Origin: Hyphomicrobiales bacterium
GTDB taxonomy: Bacteria; Pseudomonadota; Alphaproteobacteria; Rhizobiales; Rhizobiaceae
Direction of reading: 5' to 3'
Length of the DNA: 64,000 nucleotides
NCBI GenBank assembly: GCA_900473205.1
Contig: UCLB01000007.1
Location: 186,001 to 250,000 of the forward strand
The stretch's first letter is position 1; every line of letters begins with the position of its first letter. Positions 8,594 to 17,681 of the stretch are shown piece by piece. The position numbers and the translations under genes are program-made. The notes beneath the pieces were generated by a model. That model searched no databases. It worked only from the letters and a program-made list of their open reading frames with translations, and had not been told where the DNA came from.

Positions 8594-11500
8594 ATGAATA
8601 TCTCCAGATTCTTTGTGGACCGGCCGGTTTTCGCTGGCGTGCTATCGGTTCTAATCGTTGTCGCAGGCCTTATCGGCATGCGCGCCCTGCCGATTTCCGA
8701 ATATCCGGAAGTCGTGCCGCCTTCCATCGTCGTACGCGCAACCTACCCCGGCGCTAACCCCAAGGTCATTGCCGAAACAGTCGCGACGCCGCTGGAAGAA
8801 CAGATCAACGGCGTCGAGGACATGCTCTACATGTCCAGCCAAGCGACATCGGACGGCGTCATGACGCTGACGGTGACGTTCAAGCTCGGGACCGACCCGG
8901 ACAAGGCGCAGCAGCTGGTGCAGAACCGCGTCTCGCAGGCCGAGCCACGCCTGCCCGCCGAAGTCCGAAGCCTCGGCGTTTCCACCGTCAAAAGCTCACC
9001 CGACCTGATGATGGTCGTGCATCTGGTTTCACCCGGCAACAAATACGACCTGACCTATCTGCGCAACTACGCCGTCCTCAACATCAAGGACCGTTTGGCC
9101 CGTATCGAAGGTGTGGGGCAGGTGCAGATATTCGGCGCAGGCGACTATTCCATGCGCGTCTGGATCGATCCGCAAAAGGCTGCCGAACACAATCTGGCTG
9201 CCGCTGATATCAGCAATGCGATTCGCGAGCAGAACGTGCAGGCCGCAGCTGGTACCATCGGTGCTTCGCCAAGCCTCAACGGCATCGACCTTCAGCTCAA
9301 CGTCAATGCGCAGGGTCGTCTTTCCACGCCGGAAGAATTCGGCAACATCATCGTAAAGAGCGGCACGAATGGCGAAATCACCCGCCTGCGTGACGTTGCT
9401 CGCGTCGAACTCGGTGCGGCGGATTATGCGCTGCGCTCTCTGCTGGATGGCGAGTCCGCTGTCGCCATTCCCGTGTTCCAGGCTCCCGGCTCTAACGCCA
9501 TCACCATTTCCGACCAGGTGGCTGCCACCATGCAGGACCTGCAAAAGGCAATGCCGGATGGTGTGAAATACGAGATCGTCTACGATACCACGCAGTTCGT
9601 TCGTGCCTCCATCGACAAGGTCATCGACACCCTGCTCGAAGCCATCGCGCTCGTCGTCATCGTCGTCATCCTGTTCCTCCAGACATGGCGTGCCTCGATC
9701 ATCCCGCTGATTGCCGTGCCGGTATCCATCATCGGTACGTTCGCGGTGATGTATGTCTTCGGCTTCTCGATCAATGCGCTCAGTCTCTTCGGACTTGTGC
9801 TGGCCATCGGTATCGTCGTGGACGATGCCATTGTGGTGGTCGAAAACGTCGAGCGCAATATCGAGAACGGCCTGTCTCCACGTGACGCGACCTACCGCGC
9901 CATGAAGGAAGTGTCCGGCCCGATCATCGCCATCGCACTGGTGTTGGTCGCTGTGTTCGTACCGCTTGCCTTCATCTCCGGCCTGTCTGGTCAGTTCTAT
10001 CGCCAGTTCGCGCTTACGATTGCTATTTCAACAGTCATTTCGGCTATCAACTCGCTGACCTTGTCTCCAGCACTGGCAGCGCTGCTGCTGAAAGGCCACG
10101 ACGCACCGAAGGATTGGCTGACGCGTGGCATGGACAAGGTGTTCGGCAAGTTCTTCCGTGGCTTCAACCGTGCGTTCGGGGCAGCCTCGAATGGATATGG
10201 CAAAAGCGTTGGCGGCTTGCTGAACCGCAAGAGCATCGTGATGTTCGTCTATGTGGTTCTGGCCGGTGCAACCTACGGCATGTTCAGTGCGGTGCCGGGT
10301 GGTTTCGTGCCTGCACAGGACAAGCAGTATCTGATCGGCTTTGCACAGTTGCCGGATGCCGCCAGTCTTGATCGCACCGAAGACGTGATCAAACGGATGA
10401 GCGATATCGCCATGCAGCAGCCGGGTGTCGAGCATGCGATTGCTTTCCCAGGCTTGTCCATCAACGGCTTCACCAACAGCTCGAACGCTGGTGTCGTCTT
10501 CGTGGCACTCAGCCCCTTCGAAGAGCGGACGAAGCCTGAACTTTCCGGCGGTGCCATTGCCATGGCGCTCAACCAGAAATTCGGTGCGGTTCAGGATGCC
10601 TTCATTGCCATGTTCCCGCCACCACCGGTCAACGGTCTCGGCACCACGGGCGGCTTCAAGATGCAGATCGAGGACCGCGCTGGCTTCGGCTATCAATCGC
10701 TGGACGAAGTGACCAAGGCGTTCCTTGCCAAGGCCTATCAGGCACCGGAACTGGCAGGGCTGTTCTCCAGCTTCCAGATCAACGTGCCACAGCTCTATGC
10801 CGATCTTGATCGTGCAAAGGCAGAGCAGCTTGGTGTGTCGGTAACGGACGTTTTTGAAACGCTACAGATCTATCTCGGCTCGCTTTACGTGAACGACTTC
10901 AATGCCTTTGGCCGCACATACAGTGTGCGGGTGCAGGCGGACGCGAAATTCCGCGCCCATGCGGAAGATATCGGTCAGTTGAAGGTACGCTCGTCCAACG
11001 GCCAGATGATACCGCTTTCTGCGCTGCTGAAGGTGGATGCCACGACAGGACCGGAACGCACGACCCGATACAATGGCTTCCTAGCCGCCGATATCAATGG
11101 TGGTCCGGCTCCCGGCTTCTCATCGGGCGAGGCACAGGCCGCCATTGAACGGATTGCTGCTGAAACCCTACCATCCGGCATTTCCTTCGAATGGACGGAT
11201 TTGACCTATCAGCAAATTCTCGCTGGAAGCTCGGGCCTGCTCGTCTTCCCGCTAGCCTTGCTGCTGGTTTATCTGGTGCTGGCTGCGCAATATGAAAGCC
11301 TCACCCTGCCGCTCGCCATCATCATGATCGTGCCGATGGGTGTTCTGGCTGCCATGACCGGTGTCTGGCTGACAGGAGGCGACAACAACATCTTCACCCA
11401 GATCGGCCTCATCGTCCTTGTGGGACTATCGGCAAAGAACGCGATCCTGATCGTGGAATTCGCCAGGGAACTGGAGTTTGAAGGCCGCTCTCCCGTTGCC

Positions 11501-11788
11501 GCCGCCATAGAGGCAAGCCGTCTTCGCCTGCGGCCGATCCTGATGACATCGCTCGCCTTCATCATGGGCGTGGTGCCACTGGTGATTTCCACGGGTGCCG
11601 GTGCCGAAATGCGCTCGGCCATGGGTATCGCGGTGTTCTCCGGCATGATCGGCGTGACCATCTTCGGCATCTTCATGACGCCGGTGTTCTATGTGCTGGT
11701 GCGCAAGCTCTCGGGCAATCGCCCGCTGATCCAGCACAAGCCGGAGGAAGCAGCGAATACGGACTACAAGATGGATAAGGCCATCTGA
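8594..11788 (+). CDS. RND multidrug efflux permease (AcrB/MexF type, HAE1 family)
   Basis: Inner-membrane proton-driven drug exporter of 1064 residues, full length. N-terminal MNISRFFVDRPVFAGVLSVLI, the motif GIVVDDAIVVVENVERN in the first transmembrane block, two large periplasmic loops, and a second block with GLSAKNAILIVEFARE are all present. The PAQDKQYLIGFAQLP segment is typical of HAE1 pumps. No outer membrane factor gene follows; a terminator does. The pump must therefore borrow a TolC-like channel encoded elsewhere. Regulation is probably by the divergent LysR protein. Confidence 0.95.
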   Translation: MNISRFFVDRPVFAGVLSVLIVVAGLIGMRALPISEYPEVVPPSIVVRATYPGANPKVIAETVATPLEEQINGVEDMLYMSSQATSDGVMTLTVTFKLGTDPDKAQQLVQNRVSQAEPRLPAEVRSLGVSTVKSSPDLMMVVHLVSPGNKYDLTYLRNYAVLNIKDRLARIEGVGQVQIFGAGDYSMRVWIDPQKAAEHNLAAADISNAIREQNVQAAAGTIGASPSLNGIDLQLNVNAQGRLSTPEEFGNIIVKSGTNGEITRLRDVARVELGAADYALRSLLDGESAVAIPVFQAPGSNAITISDQVAATMQDLQKAMPDGVKYEIVYDTTQFVRASIDKVIDTLLEAIALVVIVVILFLQTWRASIIPLIAVPVSIIGTFAVMYVFGFSINALSLFGLVLAIGIVVDDAIVVVENVERNIENGLSPRDATYRAMKEVSGPIIAIALVLVAVFVPLAFISGLSGQFYRQFALTIAISTVISAINSLTLSPALAALLLKGHDAPKDWLTRGMDKVFGKFFRGFNRAFGAASNGYGKSVGGLLNRKSIVMFVYVVLAGATYGMFSAVPGGFVPAQDKQYLIGFAQLPDAASLDRTEDVIKRMSDIAMQQPGVEHAIAFPGLSINGFTNSSNAGVVFVALSPFEERTKPELSGGAIAMALNQKFGAVQDAFIAMFPPPPVNGLGTTGGFKMQIEDRAGFGYQSLDEVTKAFLAKAYQAPELAGLFSSFQINVPQLYADLDRAKAEQLGVSVTDVFETLQIYLGSLYVNDFNAFGRTYSVRVQADAKFRAHAEDIGQLKVRSSNGQMIPLSALLKVDATTGPERTTRYNGFLAADINGGPAPGFSSGEAQAAIERIAAETLPSGISFEWTDLTYQQILAGSSGLLVFPLALLLVYLVLAAQYESLTLPLAIIMIVPMGVLAAMTGVWLTGGDNNIFTQIGLIVLVGLSAKNAILIVEFARELEFEGRSPVAAAIEASRLRLRPILMTSLAFIMGVVPLVISTGAGAEMRSAMGIAVFSGMIGVTIFGIFMTPVFYVLVRKLSGNRPLIQHKPEEAANTDYKMDKAI

Positions 11789-11816
11789 CGAGCTGATCTC
11801 CACCTCAGACAAATAG

Positions 11817-11845
11817 AAGCCGCAGGATAATCGTCCTGCGGCTTT
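11817..11845 (+). terminator. Rho-independent-like terminator after RND operon
   Basis: Eleven-base-pair stem AAGCCGCAGGA / TCCTGCGGCTT with a 6-base loop and a short T run, 29 bp after the RND stop codon. Confidence 0.75.
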
Positions 11846-11963
11846 ATGCTGCGCACTAAGCGACAAGCTCATTAGGCCCGCCTTCAGTTCGCGCTGATCA
11901 TCTTGATTGTTATCCAATCATCGATATATCTGACATTAGGGAAAATCTCAGAGAGTCGCATGA

Positions 11964-12632
11964 ATGCTCCAAACCTTGCCGAATGAGACCGTTGCGGAGA
12001 GCAGCTATCGACGGATACGTTCGGACATCATCTTTGATCGATTACATCCCGGCCAGAAGTTGAAGCTGGACAACCTCAACGACGCTTATGGCACAAGCAT
12101 CAGCACACTCAGAGAAATCCTGAACCGTCTTTCTGCAGATGGATTTGTGTTGGCTGAAGGTCAGCGGGGATTCGAGGTTGCGCCCGTATCGGCAAGCAAT
12201 CTCCAGGAAATTGCAGCCCTGAGATTGCTGCTGGAAACCCATGCCCTGTCTCAATCCATGGCCGATGGCGACACGGAATGGGAAGCACGCGTCGTCTCTG
12301 CGCATTACAAACTGACGCGCATGGAAGATGTGATAACCTCAAGCGACGCGGACAGTGCGCAGGATTGGAAGCGTTATGACCGGGAATTTCACCAATCGCT
12401 GATCTCTGCCTGTGGCTCCAATCTGCTGATGGAAACACATTCCAACGTCTTCGACAAATATCTGCGCTATCAAATGGTGGCGCAGTCCTACCGCGGGAAC
12501 GTCGCTTCCGCGGAACACCAGCAACTACTGGATGCCGCATTGGCGCGCGACGAAAAGACCGCGAAAAAAGTCCTGACGATGCACATTCACAGCGGCATGG
12601 AACACGCTTTGGCGGTTGGCAAGTTCAGCTGA
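11964..12632 (+). CDS. GntR-family regulator (FadR/FCD subfamily), first of a tandem pair
   Basis: Regulator of 222 residues: N-terminal winged helix (SSYRRIRSDIIFDRLHPGQKL, then SISTLREILNRLSADG) and an alpha-helical FCD effector domain with conserved histidines (DREFHQSLISACG, MHIHSG). The next gene encodes a close relative with the same blocks LREIL.RL, AEGQRGFEV and LETHA, so the pair arose by tandem duplication. The two lie upstream of an amino-acid type ABC importer and probably control it. The ligand is unknown. Confidence 0.88.
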   Translation: MLQTLPNETVAESSYRRIRSDIIFDRLHPGQKLKLDNLNDAYGTSISTLREILNRLSADGFVLAEGQRGFEVAPVSASNLQEIAALRLLLETHALSQSMADGDTEWEARVVSAHYKLTRMEDVITSSDADSAQDWKRYDREFHQSLISACGSNLLMETHSNVFDKYLRYQMVAQSYRGNVASAEHQQLLDAALARDEKTAKKVLTMHIHSGMEHALAVGKFS

Positions 12633-12662
12633 AAAACGCTGCGAAAAAGAGCAGGAAACCTT

Positions 12663-13337
12663 ATGCTGAAACACAGCCAGCCCCCAGCCGAGACCGTTGG
12701 TGACATCGTCTTTCGGCAAATCCGCCAGGACATCGTTTCGGGCCATTTACCACCCGGTTCCAAGATCAAGCTGGAACAGGCCAAGGAACATTATCAAATC
12801 AGCATCTCCTCGCTGCGGGAGATTCTGAGCCGCCTGGCCATGGAAAATCTCGTTGTCGCGGAGGGCCAGCGCGGTTTTGAAGTCAGTCCCGTATCGCGAA
12901 AAGAACTCGAAGAGCTGGCAGACCTGCGCATTGTCTTGGAAACACATGCCATCGGCTTGGCGTTTACGGAGGGCGACCTTGAATGGGAAGGCCGCATCGT
13001 CGCCGCTCACCACAAGCTTAATGCCGCAGAACGCAAACTTCTGACGGGCGACGTCTCGCGCACGATTGATTGGGTACGATATGATTGGGAATTCCATCAG
13101 GCCATCGTTTCCGCCTGCAATTCTGTCACGCTGATGGCAACGCTGTCCTCAGTATTCGACCGGTTTTTGCGCTATCATCTATTGGCAAGAACGTTCAGAG
13201 GCCCCGCCGTGGTCGATGACCACAAATTGCTATTCGAAGCGGCGCTCAAAAAAGACGCCGTGGGTGCCAAAGCAATCGTGCACAAGCACATAAAGAGTGG
13301 CGTCGATCACGTGTTGCAAAGCGGGTTTATTCCGTAA
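12663..13337 (+). CDS. GntR-family regulator (FadR/FCD subfamily), second of a tandem pair
   Basis: Paralogue of the preceding gene, 224 residues, beginning 30 bases after its stop. Winged helix with SISSLREILSRLAMEN and wing AEGQRGFEVSPVS; FCD domain with the metal- or ligand-binding histidines in WEFHQAIVSACN and HKHIKSG. The shared architecture suggests homo- or heterodimers acting on the same operators. The 278-bp gap that follows holds the probable promoter of the ABC importer. Confidence 0.88.
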   Translation: MLKHSQPPAETVGDIVFRQIRQDIVSGHLPPGSKIKLEQAKEHYQISISSLREILSRLAMENLVVAEGQRGFEVSPVSRKELEELADLRIVLETHAIGLAFTEGDLEWEGRIVAAHHKLNAAERKLLTGDVSRTIDWVRYDWEFHQAIVSACNSVTLMATLSSVFDRFLRYHLLARTFRGPAVVDDHKLLFEAALKKDAVGAKAIVHKHIKSGVDHVLQSGFIP

Positions 13338-13615
13338 TCGCTCGCGCGGTTGCCACTTCCACGTCTTTTAAATCCAGATCAAGACTGAAGCGATCGCCCT
13401 CGTGACGGTCGTCGTTTGCCTGTGCACAGCGCTACACCGCCAAAACGCAAAACATAAGGAATTATTTTTAGTCGTCATAATTATTATCATCATATGTTTT
13501 TAAAAAACTCTGTTGATTTATGTTTCGCTCTCTGCAACCATGCCTCCTAGCAGTCAAAGGTGAGGAATAGCTGCACGGTCGTTTTACGGCCGCCGTTACA
13601 GGAGGAGGAAATATC

Positions 13616-14446
13616 ATGATCAGATCGAAGTTGACTCGTCGCCACCTTATGCTTGGCGCAGCCATCCTATCAGCGGGCCTCGGCCTCGCGCAGCCGGCAG
13701 CGGCCATCACGCCTGACGAGATCAAGGCCAGGGGCAAACTCATTGTCGGCATTCAGGGCGACAATCCGCCATGGGGATTTGTGACAAGCGCCGGAAAACA
13801 GGACGGGCTTGATGCCGACATCGCCACACTTTTCGCAAAGGAACTGGGTGTACCGGTGGAATTCGTTCCGTTGGAAGTGAACAACCGCATTCCCGCGCTG
13901 ACAAGTGGCCGCGTCGATCTGCTTTTCGCAACCATGGCCATGCTGCCGGATCGCGCCAAAGCCGTTCAGTTCAGCAAGCCTTACGTCGCCAACGCCATCG
14001 TACTGATTGGCCCCAAATCCATGTCGATCAAGACCAATGAGGACATGGCGAACCTGACGATATCCGTTGCAAAGGGTGCTGCGCAGGACACCCAGGTAAC
14101 GAAGAACGCACCTTCGACCGCAACAATCCGCCGATATGATGGTGACGCGGCGAGTGTTCAGGCTCTGGCCTCTGGTCAGGTTCAGGCGCTGGGCGGCAAC
14201 ATTTTCTACATGGACCGGGTTGAGAAGGCCCGTCCGGGTGAGTTCGAAAACAAGCTTGAATTCCAGAAGCTCTACAACGGCGCCTGCACGCGTCTTGGAG
14301 AAAAGGAAATCAACGCCGCTCTCAACACCTTCATCGACAAGATCAAGGCAAATGGTGAGTTGAAGACGGTCTACGACAAGTGGATGAAGGTCCCCGTGCC
14401 GGAATTCCCCGAAAGCCTTGAAGGCATTTCTTTCGTCGCAAAGTAA
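13616..14446 (+). CDS. Amino-acid type ABC transporter substrate-binding protein (family 3)
   Basis: Periplasmic binding protein of 276 residues. The N-terminus carries a twin-arginine-like signal (TRRHLMLGAA) and a likely cleavage after QPAAA. The mature part shows family 3 features: GKLIVGIQGDNPPWGF, DGLDADIATLFAKELG, SGRVDLLFATMAMLPDR, and the cleft block ISVAKGAAQD. A strong ribosome binding site (AGGAGGAGG) precedes the ATG. It is the first gene of an importer with permeases at 15025 and 15703. The ligand is unknown; the family takes polar amino acids and related zwitterions. Confidence 0.88.
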   Translation: MIRSKLTRRHLMLGAAILSAGLGLAQPAAAITPDEIKARGKLIVGIQGDNPPWGFVTSAGKQDGLDADIATLFAKELGVPVEFVPLEVNNRIPALTSGRVDLLFATMAMLPDRAKAVQFSKPYVANAIVLIGPKSMSIKTNEDMANLTISVAKGAAQDTQVTKNAPSTATIRRYDGDAASVQALASGQVQALGGNIFYMDRVEKARPGEFENKLEFQKLYNGACTRLGEKEINAALNTFIDKIKANGELKTVYDKWMKVPVPEFPESLEGISFVAK

Positions 14447-14472
14447 ACTTCGGTCGGCCCTGCTGACAACAA

Positions 14473-14498
14473 CGGTGGACATCGCCTGATGTCCACCG
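14473..14498 (+). other. Hairpin after binding-protein gene
   Basis: Perfect 11-bp inverted repeat CGGTGGACATC / GATGTCCACCG with a 4-base loop, 26 bp after the stop codon. It has no T run and probably protects or attenuates the operon transcript so that the binding protein is made in excess. Confidence 0.6.
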
Positions 14499-14551
14499 GC
14501 ACCCTTCTCATGCTTGCGAGATCATCTCGGCACTAGTCCAAGAGTACGACC

Positions 14552-15028
14552 ATGAGCCAAACCATTTTCATCTTGAACGGACCAAATCTCAACCTCTTGG
14601 GCCAACGCGAACCGTCTATCTACGGCACAACGACGCTGTTGGACATCAAGGAGCGGTGCATTGCCAAGGCTCAAACGCTCGGTTTCAATGTCGAATTTCG
14701 CCAGACGAATTTCGAGGGCGAATTGGTCGAGAGCGTCCATCAGGCGCGCAATGAAGCGTGCGGCATCATTATCAACCCAGCCGGCTACACCTTCACCTCC
14801 ATTGCGCTTCTCGACGCACTGAAGACGTTCGAACCGCCGAAGATCGAGCTTCACATTTCCAATGTCCATGCGCGTGAGAGCATCTACCACAATTCTCTCA
14901 TTTCCCGCGTCGCCACGGCCATCATGATCGGCTTTGGAGCGGCGGGTTACGAACTGGCCGTGGAAGCCATCGCTGGCATGGTCAACAAAGCCGCACCTTC
15001 TACCGAGCGAACCAGAGAAGCGTCATGA
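14552..15028 (+). CDS. aroQ: Type II 3-dehydroquinate dehydratase homologue with altered active site
   Basis: AroQ-family flavodoxin-like protein, 158 residues. The usual reaction is reversible dehydration of 3-dehydroquinate to 3-dehydroshikimate. Catalytic lid residues Arg19 and Tyr24 (LGQREPSIYG), Asn75, Asp88, Glu99 and His101 (IELHISN) are present. Two substrate-contacting positions differ from the family: the histidine of the usual THTS motif is Phe81 (TFTS) and the arginine of HAREEFR is Tyr112 (HARESIY). It overlaps the permease start by 4 bases and lies inside an ABC operon, unlike a housekeeping aroQ. A catabolic or altered-substrate role is likely. Confidence 0.8.
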   Translation: MSQTIFILNGPNLNLLGQREPSIYGTTTLLDIKERCIAKAQTLGFNVEFRQTNFEGELVESVHQARNEACGIIINPAGYTFTSIALLDALKTFEPPKIELHISNVHARESIYHNSLISRVATAIMIGFGAAGYELAVEAIAGMVNKAAPSTERTREAS

Positions 15029-15693
15029 ATTACCAGCTGGATTTCACACCCGTCATCGACGGTTTGCCGAGCCTGCTATCGGCCTGCCTCGGCACTTTTA
15101 CGCTTGCATTGTGCGGCATGGTTCTCGCCATCATCATCGGTATTGGCGGAGTGGCGTTACGCGACTCCCGATTCAAACCCGTCCGCTGGCTCGTCATCGG
15201 CTTCGTGGAGTTGATCCGCAACACGCCGTTTCTGGTGCAAATCTTCTTCATCTATTTTGCACTGCCACTCGCCGGTGTCCGTCTCGACCCCACACCCACC
15301 GCGATCATTGCGCTCGGCATCAATGGCGGAGCCTACGCAATCGAAATCATCCGTGGTGGCGTCCAGTCGATATCGAAGGGGCAGATGGAGGCCGGTCTGG
15401 CGCTTGGTCTGCACAAGGCGCAGGTTTTCCGGCTGATCATTCTCAAGCCCGCCCTGCGCGCCATCTATCCATCGCTGACAAGCCAGTTCGTTCTTCTGAC
15501 ACTGTCCACCAGCATCGCCTCGGCAATCTCTGCCTACGAGCTGACCTCCGTTTCTCAGCGCATCGAATCCGAAAGCTTCCGAAGCTTCGAAATCTATTTC
15601 ACCATCACGGCCCTCTATCTGGTGATGTCGTGGATGATGATGCGCCTCTTTTCACTCTTTTCGGCGCGCTACTTCGCCTATCCCGTCAAGTAG
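15025..15693 (+). CDS. Amino-acid ABC transporter permease (HisM/GlnP type)
   Basis: Inner-membrane permease of 222 residues with about five transmembrane helices. The first-helix start TFTLALCGMVLAIIIGIGG, the FVELIRNTPFLVQIFF segment and the EAA loop (AGLALGLHKAQVFRLIILKPA) are diagnostic of the HisMQ family. The ATG overlaps the aroQ-like stop. It pairs with the permease at 15703. Confidence 0.9.
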   Translation: MNYQLDFTPVIDGLPSLLSACLGTFTLALCGMVLAIIIGIGGVALRDSRFKPVRWLVIGFVELIRNTPFLVQIFFIYFALPLAGVRLDPTPTAIIALGINGGAYAIEIIRGGVQSISKGQMEAGLALGLHKAQVFRLIILKPALRAIYPSLTSQFVLLTLSTSIASAISAYELTSVSQRIESESFRSFEIYFTITALYLVMSWMMMRLFSLFSARYFAYPVK

Positions 15694-15702
15694 GAGCTGG
15701 TC

Positions 15703-16344
15703 ATGGGTTACGATGAATTTGTCTTCCTGCTGATTGGGCTGAAATGGACCGTTGCCCTATCTGCTGTAGGCTTCGTCTGCGGCTGCATCGCGGGCCTGCT
15801 GGTTGCACTGGCCAGAACATCGGGCATTGTTGTCCTGGAAAAGCTGACATCCGGCTATATCGCCGTGTTTCAGGGCACGCCGCTTTTGATGCAGCTTTTC
15901 GTAGTCTATTATGGCCTTGCCCTTATCGGCTTCCGGCTGGATGCCTGGGTCGCGGTGGCGATTGGCCTCACGCTCCATGCCAGCGCATATCTGGGTGAAA
16001 TCTGGCGCGGCTCCATCGAGGCCGTGCCGAGAGGCCAGATCGAAGCCGCGAAAGCGCTAAGCCTCCGCTATTATCACCGCACGAAAGATGTGGTCCTGCC
16101 TCAGGCTATCCGCATCTCGCTTCCGGCGACCGTTGGTTTTCTAGTGCAGCTGATCAAAGGAACGTCGCTGGCATCCATCGTCGGCTTCACCGAACTGACG
16201 CGAGCAGGCAACATCATCTCCAACCAGATATTCGAGCCACTGACGGTCTTCAGCATCGTCGGCGCACTGTACTTCGTGATGTGCTGCCCGCTGACGATTT
16301 TCGGCGCGCATCTGGAACGAAAATTTGCTGCGACAACACGCTGA
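15703..16344 (+). CDS. Amino-acid ABC transporter permease (HisQ/GlnP type)
   Basis: Second HisMQ-family permease, 213 residues. Features: GYIAVFQGTPLLMQLFVVYYG, the EAA motif AAKALSLRYYHRTKDVVLPQAIR, and about five membrane helices. It starts 9 bases after the previous permease and ends 23 bases before the converging aminotransferase gene. No ATP-binding subunit gene is found in this cluster, so the importer must use an ATPase encoded elsewhere. Confidence 0.9.
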   Translation: MGYDEFVFLLIGLKWTVALSAVGFVCGCIAGLLVALARTSGIVVLEKLTSGYIAVFQGTPLLMQLFVVYYGLALIGFRLDAWVAVAIGLTLHASAYLGEIWRGSIEAVPRGQIEAAKALSLRYYHRTKDVVLPQAIRISLPATVGFLVQLIKGTSLASIVGFTELTRAGNIISNQIFEPLTVFSIVGALYFVMCCPLTIFGAHLERKFAATTR

Positions 16345-16367
16345 TCGCGCGCCGTCGCAGCCTCCAA

Positions 16368-17678
16368 TCAGATTGCCTTTAAAACGGCGCCGAGCGTATC
16401 CACCAGAAGATCAGCATTTTCGCGCGAGAAAACCAGCGGTGGCCGGATTTTAAGAATGTTGGCATTGGGGCCGGAGGCGCTGATAAGGATGCGGCGGTCG
16501 CGCAGACCGTTGACGATGCGGGTCGTCAAAGCGGCATCCGGGCGCTTGGTTGAAGCGTCACCGACAATCTCGACGCCGATGAAGAGGCCCGAGCCGCGGA
16601 CATCCCCAATTGCCGGGTGAGATAGGCTTTTCAAGCCATCCATCAGGTAGCGCCCAACTTCAAGCGCGTTCTGCTGAAGGCCCTCGATGCGGATCGTATC
16701 CAGCACGGCCTTGCCTGCGGATGCCGCTACGGGATTGCCGCCAAAGGTGTTGAAGTATCTGGCACGCGGGCCGAAGTCGGCAATAACTTCCGGGCGAAGC
16801 ACGATGCCTGCCATGGGGTAACCGTTGCCCATTGGCTTTCCGGTCGTCACCATATCAGGAGCAACGCCATGCCGCTCGAAACCCCACATGGTTTCGCCGG
16901 TGCGACCAAAGCCCGGCTGCACTTCGTCGGCTATGAAGAGACCGCCCGCTTCGTGAATTGCATCCACAGCTGGCTTCAGGAAGCCCTTCGGCCCGGCAAA
17001 AATTCCGTCGCTCGAAAAGATCGTATCGGTAATCAGCATGGCTGGCTTGATGCCGTGACGTTTCAGGTCCGCGATTGCGGCGCGTACATCTCGACCAAAC
17101 TTTTCCATCACCTCTTCCGGTGAATTCCGGTAGCTATCTGGTGCAGGGATCGTGCGGACATGCGTGCCAAGTGTGACGGATTCACCCAACGAGGGCGAAA
17201 ATTCTGCCGTCGCACTCGTCAGGCCATGATAGGCAAGTTCGGTGGCGATGATGCCGGTGCCGCCGGTGACGAAGCGGGCAATGCGCACGGCCAGATCGTT
17301 GGCCTCGCTGCCTGTGCAGGTAAACATGGCCTGGCTAAGCGCGTCTGGAAAGGTCGCCGTCAGCGCTTCGGCGTAATCCACGATGCCTTCATGTAGATAA
17401 CGTGTGTGGGTGTTGAGAACGGCGGTCTGCTTGGTGATCGCTTCCACGACACGCGGGTGGCAATGCCCGAGCGACGCGACATTGTTATAGGCGTCGAGAT
17501 ATTTTTCCCCTGCGCTGTCGTAGAGAAACACACCCTCACCACGCACCAGATGCAATGGCTTTTCGTAAAACAAGCGATACGCTGGACCCAGCACCTTTTC
17601 CCGACGGGCGATGAGCGCACGTTCCGTCTCATCCAGCCGGTCAAAATCTTCGCGCGAGAAAGCATTTACCATCGACAT
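16368..17678 (-). CDS. Class III PLP-dependent aminotransferase, phospho-lyase (PHYKPL/ETNPPL)-like
   Basis: PLP enzyme of the ornithine/class III aminotransferase family, 436 residues. Cofactor-binding features: CTGSEAND (121-128), DEVQPGFGRTG with Asp251, and the Schiff-base lysine 281 in TTGKPMGNGYPMAG. Within this family a subgroup acts as phospho-lyases on 5-phosphohydroxylysine or phosphoethanolamine. The gene follows, by 3 bases, a kinase of the hydroxylysine kinase type, which is the partner expected for such a lyase. The exact substrate is inferred from this pairing; an ordinary transamination is the alternative. Confidence 0.8.
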   Translation of the reverse strand: MSMVNAFSREDFDRLDETERALIARREKVLGPAYRLFYEKPLHLVRGEGVFLYDSAGEKYLDAYNNVASLGHCHPRVVEAITKQTAVLNTHTRYLHEGIVDYAEALTATFPDALSQAMFTCTGSEANDLAVRIARFVTGGTGIIATELAYHGLTSATAEFSPSLGESVTLGTHVRTIPAPDSYRNSPEEVMEKFGRDVRAAIADLKRHGIKPAMLITDTIFSSDGIFAGPKGFLKPAVDAIHEAGGLFIADEVQPGFGRTGETMWGFERHGVAPDMVTTGKPMGNGYPMAGIVLRPEVIADFGPRARYFNTFGGNPVAASAGKAVLDTIRIEGLQQNALEVGRYLMDGLKSLSHPAIGDVRGSGLFIGVEIVGDASTKRPDAALTTRIVNGLRDRRILISASGPNANILKIRPPLVFSRENADLLVDTLGAVLKAI

Positions 17679-17681
17679 GAT

